A stretch of DNA of 64,000 bases. Source: Quatrionicoccus australiensis (GTDB lineage: Bacteria > Pseudomonadota > Gammaproteobacteria > Burkholderiales > Rhodocyclaceae). A model generated the notes under the pieces. The model ran no database searches. It was not told the DNA's origin and saw only the letters and a program-made list of their open reading frames with translations. The position numbers were made by a program, and so were the translations under genes. The stretch is taken from NCBI RefSeq assembly GCF_020510425.1, contig NZ_JAHBAH010000001.1, forward strand, positions 2,151,001 through 2,215,000, read 5' to 3'. Every line of letters begins with the position of its first letter. Within the stretch, counting starts at the first letter, position 1. This document shows positions 19,363 to 26,928 of the stretch, piece by piece.

Positions 19363-20499
19363 TTATTCGGCGGCGATAGAGCGCCCGATCACCAGACGCT
19401 GGATATCGTTGGCACCTTCGTAGATCTGGCAGATGCGCACATCGCGGTAAATGCGCTCGACCGGGAAGTCGCTGGTGTAGCCGACGCCGCCGTGAATCTG
19501 GATGGCGTCGGAGGCGATCTTCTCGGCGGCTTCCGAGGCAAACATCTTGGCCATCGAGGCTTCCTTGAGGCAGGGCTTGCCGGCATCCTTCAATTGGGCG
19601 GCGCGCCAGACCATGAGGCGGGCGGCGTCGAGCAGGGTGTTCATGTCGGCCAGTTTGAAGTTGACTGCCTGGTGGTCGATGATCGGCACACCGAAGGTGA
19701 CGCGCTCCTTGGCGTAGCGCACGGCGGCTTCAAAGGCGGCACGCGCCATGCCGATGCTCTGCGCGGCAATGCCGATGCGGCCGGCTTCGAGGTTGGAGAG
19801 GGCGATCTTGTAGCCTTCGCCTTCCTTGCCGAGCAGCGCCGAGGCCGGCACGCGGCAGTTTTCCAGGATGATCTGCACGGTGTCGGAAGCGTGCTGGCCC
19901 ATCTTGTCTTCGGTACGGCCGACGATGAAACCGGGCGTTGCGGTCGGAATCAGGAAGCAGGAAATGCCCTTCTTGCCGGCCGCCTTGTCGGTGACGGCGA
20001 AGACGATGGCCATCTGGGCGTGCTTGCCGGTGGTGATGAACTGCTTGACGCCATTGAGGACGAAGAAGTCGCCATCCTTGTCGGCACGGGTGGTGATCGC
20101 GGCGGCGTCGGAGCCGGTGTGCGGTTCGGTCAGGCAGAAGCAGCCGAGCTTTTCGCCGCGGGCGAGCGGCTTCAGCCATTCTTCCTTCTGCGCATCGGTG
20201 CCGTATTTCTGGGTGATGCCGCAGGCCAGCGAGTTCTGTACCGAGACGATGGTCGAGGTGGCGCCATCGCCGGCGGCGATTTCTTCCAGGGTCAGGACCA
20301 GCGACATGTAATCCATGCCGGCACCGTCCCATTCTTCCGGCACGACCATGCCGAGCGCGCCGAGCTCACCGAGCTCCTTCAGGGCCTGGGCCGGGAAGGT
20401 GTGGTTGCGGTCCCATTCGGCGGCAAAGGGGGCGAGGCGTTCCTGCGCGAAGCTGCGCATGGTGTCGCGGATCATTTCCTGTTCTTGGGTCAGAATCAT
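19363..20499 (-). CDS. Acyl-CoA dehydrogenase (short/branched-chain type)
   Basis: This 378-residue FAD enzyme oxidises an acyl-CoA to the 2-enoyl-CoA. CFCLTEPHTGSDAAAI and FITTGKHAQMAIVF form the FAD/substrate region. RERVTFGVPI-like AKERVTFGVPIIDHQAVNF and IQIHGGVGYTSDFPVERIYR follow. ICQIYEGANDIQRLVIGR places the catalytic glutamate in the short-chain position, unlike LiuA. It probably handles butyryl- or 2-methylbutyryl-type substrates (isoleucine or fatty acids); this is inferred. It overlaps the EamA gene by four bases. Confidence 0.92.
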   Translation of the reverse strand: MILTQEQEMIRDTMRSFAQERLAPFAAEWDRNHTFPAQALKELGELGALGMVVPEEWDGAGMDYMSLVLTLEEIAAGDGATSTIVSVQNSLACGITQKYGTDAQKEEWLKPLARGEKLGCFCLTEPHTGSDAAAITTRADKDGDFFVLNGVKQFITTGKHAQMAIVFAVTDKAAGKKGISCFLIPTATPGFIVGRTEDKMGQHASDTVQIILENCRVPASALLGKEGEGYKIALSNLEAGRIGIAAQSIGMARAAFEAAVRYAKERVTFGVPIIDHQAVNFKLADMNTLLDAARLMVWRAAQLKDAGKPCLKEASMAKMFASEAAEKIASDAIQIHGGVGYTSDFPVERIYRDVRICQIYEGANDIQRLVIGRSIAAE

Positions 20500-21410
20500 G
20501 TGCGAATCTCCAGAGAAGTTTTTTGTTGTGTGGTGAGCCAGACGCCGGCAATGACCAGCAGGCCCCCGACAAGTACCGACAGGCCGAGTCGCTCGTCGAG
20601 CAGCAGCGCCGCCTGCAGTACGGCAAACACCGGGACCAGATTAATGAAAATCGAGGCATGGCCGGCGCCCAGCTGGTGCACCGCTTCGGTGAACCAGGTG
20701 TAGGCGATGGCGGTGCCGAAAATGGCAAGAAAAAGCATGGCGGCCCATACCTGCCCGGACCATGTCGCCGGGGCCATGTCACCCTGAACCAGGGCGGCGA
20801 TCCCGAGGAAAGCCGCGCCGACCAGGCTGCCGTAGAGTGTCGTGGCGAGTGGTGACAGTGTTTTGGTCGCCTGCCGGCCGATGAAGGTATACGCCGCCCA
20901 GCTCAGCACGCAGCCGATAATCAGCCATTCGCCGACCCCCACCGTGCCCTGGATCAGGGCCAGTGGATTGCCGTTGCCGATCACCGTCAGGCAGCCGGCC
21001 AGCGCGATCGCGCTGCCGAGTGCCTTGCGCCGGTTCATGCGTTCATGGCCGAATAGCCAGGCGGCCAGCACGATGACCACCGGGTTGAGCGCCACGACCA
21101 GTGCGCCGCGGCCGGCGGTGATGTGCTGCAAGCCGTAGAAAAAGCACAGGCCGTAAAGAAATATCCCGAAAAAGCCCAGTCCGCAGACGACGCCCCACTC
21201 ACGGCTGCTGCGCAAGCGCGGCAGCGTCCGGCCGGAAAGCAGGAGCGCCGCGGCCAGCACCATGGCCGTGACCACGAAGCGGATGGCCGCGATGCCGAGC
21301 GGAGCAGATACCTCCCGGGCAATGATGCGCCCGGCGATCCAGGTGCCTCCCCAAAAGAACATCGCGGCGACCAGTTTGGCGTAGGTAAGCGGAAGGGCCT
21401 TTTGCGGCAA
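20496..21410 (-). CDS. EamA/DMT family transporter
   Basis: This 304-residue inner-membrane protein has about ten hydrophobic helices arranged as two EamA repeats. The first repeat runs from LVAAMFFWGGTWIAGRIIAR and the second from VGEWLIIGCVLSWAAYTFIG. The C-terminal repeat ends QLGAGHASIFINLVPVFAVL, as in many drug/metabolite exporters. The substrate is unknown; export of amino acids or acyl metabolites would fit the context but is speculation. It is embedded between the thiolase and the acyl-CoA dehydrogenase, abutting the former by one base. Confidence 0.88.
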   Translation of the reverse strand: MPQKALPLTYAKLVAAMFFWGGTWIAGRIIAREVSAPLGIAAIRFVVTAMVLAAALLLSGRTLPRLRSSREWGVVCGLGFFGIFLYGLCFFYGLQHITAGRGALVVALNPVVIVLAAWLFGHERMNRRKALGSAIALAGCLTVIGNGNPLALIQGTVGVGEWLIIGCVLSWAAYTFIGRQATKTLSPLATTLYGSLVGAAFLGIAALVQGDMAPATWSGQVWAAMLFLAIFGTAIAYTWFTEAVHQLGAGHASIFINLVPVFAVLQAALLLDERLGLSVLVGGLLVIAGVWLTTQQKTSLEIRT

Positions 21411-22601
21411 TTACAGCATTTCCACCGCGAGGGCCGTGGCTTCGCCGCCGCCGATGCAGAGCGAGGCAACGCCGCGCTTCTTGCCGTATTTCTTCAGTGC
21501 ACCGAGCAGCGAAACGACGATACGCGCGCCGGAGGCACCGATCGGGTGGCCGAGCGCACAGGCGCCGCCGTGGATGTTGACCTTGGCCGGATCGAGCTTG
21601 AGGTCGTGCAGCGCGGCCATGGTGACGACGGCGAAGGCTTCGTTGATTTCGTAGAGATCGACGCTCTCGGCGGTCCACCCGGTTTTTGCGAACAATTTCT
21701 GCATCGCGCCGACCGGTGCCGACGGGAACAGGGCGGGGACGCCGGCATGCGTGGTGTGCGCGACGATGCGGGCAACCGGGCTGAGGCCGAGCTTGGCAGC
21801 CTGCGATTCGCGCATCAGGACCATGGCGGCAGCGCCGTCGGAAATCGACGAGGAATTGGCGGCGGTGACCGTGCCATCCTTCTTGAAAGCCGGCTTCAAA
21901 GTCGGGATTTTTTCGACGTTGACCGCAAACGGGCCTTCGTCCTTGTCGATGACGACGTCGCCCTTGCGGCCGGCGACGGTGGTCGGGGCGATTTCCCAGG
22001 CGAAGGAGCCGTTGTTGCTGGCCTCGATGGCGCGGGTGGTCGAGCGGACGGCGAATTCATCCTGTGCTTCGCGGGTGAAACCGTAAGTGGTCGCACACTC
22101 TTCGGCAAACGTGCCCATCAGGCGGCCGCGGGTTTCCTTGCTGTAGGCGTCTTCAAGACCATCCATGAACATGTGGTCGAACATCTGGCCGTGGCCGAGA
22201 CGATAGCCGCCGCGTGCCTTGGCGAGCAGGTAGGGGGCGTTGGTCATCGACTCCATGCCGCCGACTACGGCTGCGCCGTAGGAGCCGGCAAGAATGCCGT
22301 CGTGGCCGAGCATGGTCGCCTTCATGGCGGAACCGCACACCTTGTGAATGGTGGCGCAGCCGGCGGAAATCGGCAGGCCGGCCTGCAGGGCGGCCTGGCG
22401 GGCCGGGGCCTGGCCCTGGCCGGCTTGCAGCACGCAGCCCATCAGCACTTCCTCGATCAGGTTGGCGTCGATGCCGGCGCGCTCGACGGCGGCCTTGATG
22501 GCGACGGCACCGAGGTTGGCGGCGGTCAGGCTGGCAAAGCCACCCTGAAAAGCCCCCATCGGAGTGCGGGCGGCGGAAACGATAACAATGGGATCGGTCA
22601 T
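21411..22601 (-). CDS. Acetyl-CoA C-acyltransferase (thiolase)
   Basis: This biosynthetic or degradative thiolase of 396 residues interconverts acetoacetyl-CoA and acetyl-CoA. The nucleophilic cysteine is in TIHKVCGSAMKATMLGHDGI. NIHGGACALGHPIGASGARI and SLCIGGGEATALAVEML carry the His and second Cys. It could take the acetoacetate branch from HMG-CoA lyase after activation, or feed phaC. I saw no phaB, so I do not call it phaA. A truncated copy of its 5' end lies upstream at 22677-22757. Confidence 0.93.
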   Translation of the reverse strand: MTDPIVIVSAARTPMGAFQGGFASLTAANLGAVAIKAAVERAGIDANLIEEVLMGCVLQAGQGQAPARQAALQAGLPISAGCATIHKVCGSAMKATMLGHDGILAGSYGAAVVGGMESMTNAPYLLAKARGGYRLGHGQMFDHMFMDGLEDAYSKETRGRLMGTFAEECATTYGFTREAQDEFAVRSTTRAIEASNNGSFAWEIAPTTVAGRKGDVVIDKDEGPFAVNVEKIPTLKPAFKKDGTVTAANSSSISDGAAAMVLMRESQAAKLGLSPVARIVAHTTHAGVPALFPSAPVGAMQKLFAKTGWTAESVDLYEINEAFAVVTMAALHDLKLDPAKVNIHGGACALGHPIGASGARIVVSLLGALKKYGKKRGVASLCIGGGEATALAVEML

Positions 22602-22676
22602 GACGGGTTCCTCAGGTAATTGTTCGGAAAAATGAGATGGGGGCTTTCGGCGCAGGCTAACTTCGCGCAGCGAACG

Positions 22677-22757
22677 TTAAGGCGCGCAGCGCCGGCCGGA
22701 GTCAAACGCCCCCATGGCGGTACGGGCGGCGGAAACGATGACAATCGGGTCGTTCAT
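22677..22757 (-). pseudogene. Vestigial thiolase 5' end (26-codon remnant)
   Basis: On the minus strand, AGGAG eight bases before ATG 22757 leads into MNDPIVIVSAARTAMGAF. This matches the start of the neighbouring thiolase (MTDPIVIVSAARTPMGAF) at 16 of 18 positions. The frame then enters a GC-rich repeat and ends at TAA 22677. An inverted ATGGGGGC (22637-22644) mirrors GCCCCCAT (22708-22715). It is most simply the debris of a duplication of the thiolase start; translation as a short leader remains possible because the initiation signals are intact. Confidence 0.75.
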
Positions 22758-22787
22758 GCTGATTTCTCCTGCGTGCTTGTTATCAAA

Positions 22788-23951
22788 TCATGCTTCCAAC
22801 GCCTTCAATGCGGCGTCGTAGCGGGTGGGTAAATCTTCGGGACAATCGACGGTAATGCCGAGGTCGTGCATCAGGCCATCCTTGAGGCCGTACAGCCAGC
22901 CGTGCACGGTGAGCTTTTGCTGGCGCATCCAGGCGTCCTTGACGACCGGCGTGTGGCAAAGGTTGACCACCTGTTCGAGCACGTTCAGTTCGCACAGGCG
23001 ATCATGGCGCTGCGCTTCGGGCAGGGCATTGATGTGGGCAAGGTGCTTGTTGTGGACTTCCTGCACGTTGTGCAGCCAGAAATCGACGATGCCGACCCGC
23101 GTCTTGTTGAGTGCTGCGCCGACGCCGCCGCAACCGTAGTGGCCGACGACCATGATGTGCTTCACTTTCAGCACATCGACCGCGTACTGGATCACCGACA
23201 GGCAGTTCATGTCGGTATGCAGCACCAGGTTGGCGACGTTGCGATGCACGAACACTTCGCCCGGCAGCAGGCCGACGATCTGGTTGGCCGGCACGCGCGA
23301 GTCGGAACAGCCGATCCACAGGAATTCCGGGGCCTGCAGCTTGGACAGCTTGTTGAAGTAGGTCGGATCGACCTCCTGCATGCGCTGCGCCCAGGCGCGA
23401 TTGAAGTCGAACAGGTGCGAGAGGTTCTCGTTGCGGATTTCCTCTTCCGACCAGTTGTCGAGGTCGAGTGCCAGGAACATCGTGCCTTCGACCGGCGTCT
23501 GGTAGTAGTTCGGCGCTTCGGTGAAACCCAGTTCGCGGTAGAGCTTCACGGCCATGCGCATGTTGGGCAGGGTGTCGATGATCAGCTTGCGGTAGCCGAT
23601 TTCCTTGGCCGCCTTGATCGCTGCCAGTGCCAGTGTCGAGCCGATGCCATGGCCGCGTTGTTCCGGATCGACATAGAGGCGCTTCATTTCGCAGACGCCA
23701 TCGCTGTCGGAGAGCGGGCGCACCCCGACGCAGCCGGCCGGTCGACCATCGATTTCGGCAAAAAACAGCCGGCCCTGCGGCGCGACATAGGCGCCGGGCA
23801 GGGAAGCCATTTCCTGATCGAAATTCTGGTACGACAGGTCGACACCCAGCCAGGCCGCGTAATTGCGGAAGTACTGGCGGACCTGCTCGAGGGCTTCGGT
23901 ATCGCTGGCGGTAAGGGTGCGTAAGGTAACGGGCATGCTGTTCAGCTCCAT
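22788..23951 (-). CDS. GNAT N-acetyltransferase - beta-carbonic anhydrase fusion
   Basis: This two-domain protein has 387 residues. Residues ~7-164 are a GNAT acetyltransferase, with the acetyl-CoA loop RGHGIG at 99-104 and MAVKLYRELGFTEAPNYY. Residues ~170-385 are a beta-class carbonic anhydrase. The zinc ligands are visible as C215 and D217 (GCSDSRVPANQ) and H271 and C274 (GHYGCGGVG). The second half converts CO2 and bicarbonate, a co-substrate of the LiuBD carboxylase in the same cluster. The acetylation target is unknown. ATG 23951 or ATG 23936 could be the start. No frameshift separates the domains. Confidence 0.92.
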   Translation of the reverse strand: MELNSMPVTLRTLTASDTEALEQVRQYFRNYAAWLGVDLSYQNFDQEMASLPGAYVAPQGRLFFAEIDGRPAGCVGVRPLSDSDGVCEMKRLYVDPEQRGHGIGSTLALAAIKAAKEIGYRKLIIDTLPNMRMAVKLYRELGFTEAPNYYQTPVEGTMFLALDLDNWSEEEIRNENLSHLFDFNRAWAQRMQEVDPTYFNKLSKLQAPEFLWIGCSDSRVPANQIVGLLPGEVFVHRNVANLVLHTDMNCLSVIQYAVDVLKVKHIMVVGHYGCGGVGAALNKTRVGIVDFWLHNVQEVHNKHLAHINALPEAQRHDRLCELNVLEQVVNLCHTPVVKDAWMRQQKLTVHGWLYGLKDGLMHDLGITVDCPEDLPTRYDAALKALEA

Positions 23952-24051
23952 GTGGCGATGCTCCTGTCCGGAGCATCGGCAGGAGCGTGTTATATGGTTT
24001 CCACGGAAAACCCGTGATTGATCAGCATTCTACCTTTGCTGCGGCGCATCA

Positions 24052-25224
24052 TCAGCGGGTCTCCGCCATCAGTTCGCGACCGATCAGCATGCGGCGAATT
24101 TCGCTGGTGCCGGCACCGATCTCGTACAGTTTTGCATCGCGCCACAAACGCCCGGTCGGATACTCGTTGGTGTAGCCGACGCCGCCCAGCGTCTGGATCG
24201 CCTCGCCGGCCATCCAGGTCGCCTTTTCGGCGGAATAGAGGATGGCGCCGGCAGCGTCCTTGCGCAGGGTGCGCGAGTGGTCGCTGGCATCACAGGCGCG
24301 GCCGACGGCATAGACGTAGGCGCGGGTGGCCTGCCAGGTCGAATACAGGTCGGCGACCTTGCCCTGCATCAGCTGGAAGTCGCCGATCGCCTGGCCGAAC
24401 TGCTTGCGCTCGTGCAGGTAGGGCACGACGACGTCCATGCAGGCGGCCATGATGCCGAGCGGACCACCGCAGAGCACGGCGCGTTCGTAGTCGAGACCTG
24501 ACATCAGCACCTTGGTGCCGTTGCCGATGCCGCCGAGTACGTTCTCCTCCGGCACTTCACAGTCGTCGAAGAAGAGCGGGAAGGTGTTGGAGCCGCGCAT
24601 GCCCAGCTTGTCGAGGTGCGTACCGTGCGTGAAACCCTTGAAACCCTTCTCGACGATGAAGGCAGTCATGCCCTTGGCACCGGCGGCCGGGTCGGTCTTG
24701 GCGTAGACGACCAGGGTATCGGCATCGCCGCCGTTGGTGATCCACATCTTCGAACCGTTGAGGACGTAGCGGTCGCCCTTTTTCTCGGCCTTCAGTTTCA
24801 TCGAAACCACATCGGAACCGGCATTTGGCTCGGACATGGCGAGCGCGCCGACATGTTCGCCGGAGATCAGTTTGGGCAGGTATTTCTGGCGTTGGGCTTC
24901 CGTGCCGTTGCGGCGAATCTGGTTTACGCACAAATTCGAGTGTGCACCGTATGACAGCCCGACCGAGGCGGAGGCGCGCGAGATTTCCTCGAGGGCGACG
25001 ATGTGGGCGAGGTAGCCCATGTTCGTGCCGCCGTATTCCTCGCCGGCGGTCATGCCGAGCAGGCCCATGTCGCCGAATTTTTTCCAGAGGTCGGCCGGGA
25101 ATTCGTTCACGCGGTCGATTTCTGCGGCGCGCGGCGCGATTTCGGCATCGGCAAATGCTTTCACCGCATCGCGCAGCAGGTTGATGTCTTCGCCGAGGCC
25201 GAAGTCGAGGCTGGGAATGTTCAT
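24052..25224 (-). CDS. liuA: Isovaleryl-CoA dehydrogenase
   Basis: LiuA oxidises isovaleryl-CoA to 3-methylcrotonyl-CoA, the first committed step of the leucine pathway, passing electrons to ETF. The 390-residue enzyme has [20 protein letters not shown] and [20 protein letters not shown] for FAD. The catalytic glutamate is in [18 protein letters not shown], the internal position that marks IVD enzymes, and the protein ends [19 protein letters not shown]. The LiuR palindrome lies 123-140 bases upstream, so this is the promoter-proximal gene of the catabolic run. Confidence 0.95.
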   Translation of the reverse strand: MNIPSLDFGLGEDINLLRDAVKAFADAEIAPRAAEIDRVNEFPADLWKKFGDMGLLGMTAGEEYGGTNMGYLAHIVALEEISRASASVGLSYGAHSNLCVNQIRRNGTEAQRQKYLPKLISGEHVGALAMSEPNAGSDVVSMKLKAEKKGDRYVLNGSKMWITNGGDADTLVVYAKTDPAAGAKGMTAFIVEKGFKGFTHGTHLDKLGMRGSNTFPLFFDDCEVPEENVLGGIGNGTKVLMSGLDYERAVLCGGPLGIMAACMDVVVPYLHERKQFGQAIGDFQLMQGKVADLYSTWQATRAYVYAVGRACDASDHSRTLRKDAAGAILYSAEKATWMAGEAIQTLGGVGYTNEYPTGRLWRDAKLYEIGAGTSEIRRMLIGRELMAETR

Positions 25225-25336
25225 AGGGTTTGTCTCCGTCTAGTTATGAATTGCCTGCTTGCTGCGCTGCCAGTGTGGATTTTTCCGGCAGTTCAAGCTC
25301 CCTGGCAACTTGATGCTGAATTCAGCTTTCCTGCGA

Positions 25337-25364
25337 TTGTATTGACGTTGACGTTAACGTCAAC
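25337..25364 (-). promoter_or_regulatory. LiuR operator and probable liuA promoter
   Basis: A perfect 18-bp palindrome, GTTGACGTTAACGTCAAC, occupies 25347-25364. On the minus strand it contains a -35-like TTGACG, followed 16 bases later by TACAAT as a possible -10 (about 25337-25342). MerR-family regulators such as LiuR bind palindromes between or over the -35 and -10, and reported proteobacterial LiuR sites have the same TTnACGTnnACGT character. The position upstream of liuA and adjacent to liuR makes it the likely operator. Confidence 0.75.
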
Positions 25365-25381
25365 TGCCTGGCAAAAAAATA

Positions 25382-25774
25382 TCAGCTGGCGGCGCGGCGG
25401 TTCAGCTCCTGCTGGCATTGCTGCTCGAACTGGTCAATTTCGCCGAGCATGGCTTCGATGTCCTCGCGCTGCTGTTCGAGAGCTTCCCGCCGTTTCGACA
25501 TGATGCGCAGGCATTCCTGCAGTTGTGGCGTTTCATCCTCGGTCGAGGCGTACATGCCGATCAGGTCCTTGATTTCGGCCAGCGACAGGCCAAGGCGTTT
25601 GCCGCGCAGGGCCATTTTCAGGCGGGCGCGGTCGCGCCGGGTGAAAACCCGCTTGCTGCCCTCGCGTTCAGGCGACAGGATGCCCTGGTCTTCCCAGAAG
25701 CGGATGGTGCGCGGGGTGATGCCGAATTCGCGGGCGAGATCGGAAATGGCAAAGGTAATGGCCGGCTGGCTCAA
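25382..25774 (-). CDS. liuR: MerR-family regulator LiuR
   Basis: This 130-residue repressor/activator is predicted to control the branched-chain catabolic genes. The winged helix is at the N terminus (FAISDLAREFGITPRTIRFW, then EDQGILSPEREGSKRVFTRR). It is followed by LKMALRGKRLGLSLAEIKDL and a long dimerisation coiled coil that ends RRAAS. There is no metal-binding cysteine pair, so an organic effector is likely. Translation starts at TTG 25774 behind GAGGAG. It lies upstream of liuA on the same strand, with the palindrome between them. Confidence 0.88.
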   Translation of the reverse strand: MSQPAITFAISDLAREFGITPRTIRFWEDQGILSPEREGSKRVFTRRDRARLKMALRGKRLGLSLAEIKDLIGMYASTEDETPQLQECLRIMSKRREALEQQREDIEAMLGEIDQFEQQCQQELNRRAAS

Positions 25775-25876
25775 ACGAGTCTCCTCAAAGTGCGCGTCAG
25801 TAAATCAGAAGAGGGGGGTTTTTTCAATTGGCCAGGCCTATGGTAACTTGCTCCTTCAAATAAAAAGGTTCGTTTC

Positions 25877-26911
25877 ATGTTCCCCCAATATCCCCACGCC
25901 CAGCCGCCGGCAGCCGGCGAACTCAAGGAAGTCGCGCCCGGTGTTTTCTGGTTGCGCATGCCCCTGCCGTTCCAGCTCGATCACATCAACCTCTGGCTGC
26001 TGCGTGACGGTGATGGCTGGACCATCATCGATACCGGTTTCCCTGATGACGGCGTGCGCGCCACCTGGTCGGCAATCATCGAGCGCCTTGACGGGCCGGT
26101 CCGGCGCCTGATCGTCACCCATTTTCATCCTGACCATCTTGGTCTCGCCACCTGGCTGATGGAGAAAACCGGAGCGACGCTGCTGATGACTACCGGCGAG
26201 TTCCTGACTGCGCATGTGGTCTGGAACGAGGTCGGCGGCCACGGTGCCCGGTTCATGGTTGAACAGTTCCGCCAGCACGGGCTGGATGCCGAACGGCTGA
26301 CCAAGTTCGAGAAGCGCGGCTCCGGTTATCGCAAGGCGGTACCGGCGCTGCCCGAGTATTACCAGCGCATCAAGGTCGGCGATGTCGTGACGGTCAACGG
26401 CCTGGATTGGCAAATAATCATCGGCCACGGCCATGCGCCCGAGCATATGTCGCTTTACTGTCCCGAACTCGGCGTGTTAGTTTCCGGAGACATGCTTTTG
26501 CCGAGAATATCGACCAATGTCAGCGTGTTCGCGGCGACGCCGGATGCCGATGCCCTGGGCTGGTATTTGGAGTCACTCGATGAACTGACAGGAAATATTC
26601 CGGAAAAGACCCTGGTGTTACCTTCGCACGGTCTGCCTTTCTTCGGAATAGGGGCCCGGGTGGAGGCGTTGCACGCGCACCATGAAGATCGCTTGCGTGC
26701 ATTGGAGAGCAGTTGTGAACAAGCGCCACAGAGCGCCGCAGACTTACTCGAGACCCTCTTCCAGCGGGCACTCGATACGCATCAAACCATGTTCGCCATG
26801 GGTGAGGCCATTGCTCACCTGAATTATCTTGAACAAGCCGGCCGGCTGTCGCGCAGCACCGACGCCGACGGGGTAATTCGCTACACGCGGTCGCCCAAAG
26901 CCGCGCACTGA
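25877..26911 (+). CDS. MBL-fold metallo-hydrolase
   Basis: This 344-residue metallo-beta-lactamase-fold protein has the zinc motif VTHFHPDHLGLATWLMEKTG. IIGHGHAPEHMSLYCPELGV and TLVLPSHGLPFFGIG supply the later ligands, and the C-terminal winged-helix-like tail ends YTRSPKAAH. Similar proteins with a C-terminal helical extension are found next to acyl-CoA or PHA genes and may be thioesterases. It is transcribed divergently from liuR (102-base gap) and reads into phaC 17 bases downstream, so the two are probably an operon. Confidence 0.88.
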   Translation: MFPQYPHAQPPAAGELKEVAPGVFWLRMPLPFQLDHINLWLLRDGDGWTIIDTGFPDDGVRATWSAIIERLDGPVRRLIVTHFHPDHLGLATWLMEKTGATLLMTTGEFLTAHVVWNEVGGHGARFMVEQFRQHGLDAERLTKFEKRGSGYRKAVPALPEYYQRIKVGDVVTVNGLDWQIIIGHGHAPEHMSLYCPELGVLVSGDMLLPRISTNVSVFAATPDADALGWYLESLDELTGNIPEKTLVLPSHGLPFFGIGARVEALHAHHEDRLRALESSCEQAPQSAADLLETLFQRALDTHQTMFAMGEAIAHLNYLEQAGRLSRSTDADGVIRYTRSPKAAH

Positions 26912-26928
26912 CAGAGGGAGTTTCAAGC

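Noticed and set aside
19336..20703. A long plus-strand frame opposite the acyl-CoA dehydrogenase
   Set aside because: The minus-strand protein has full catalytic and FAD motifs; the plus-strand frame has no recognisable domain.
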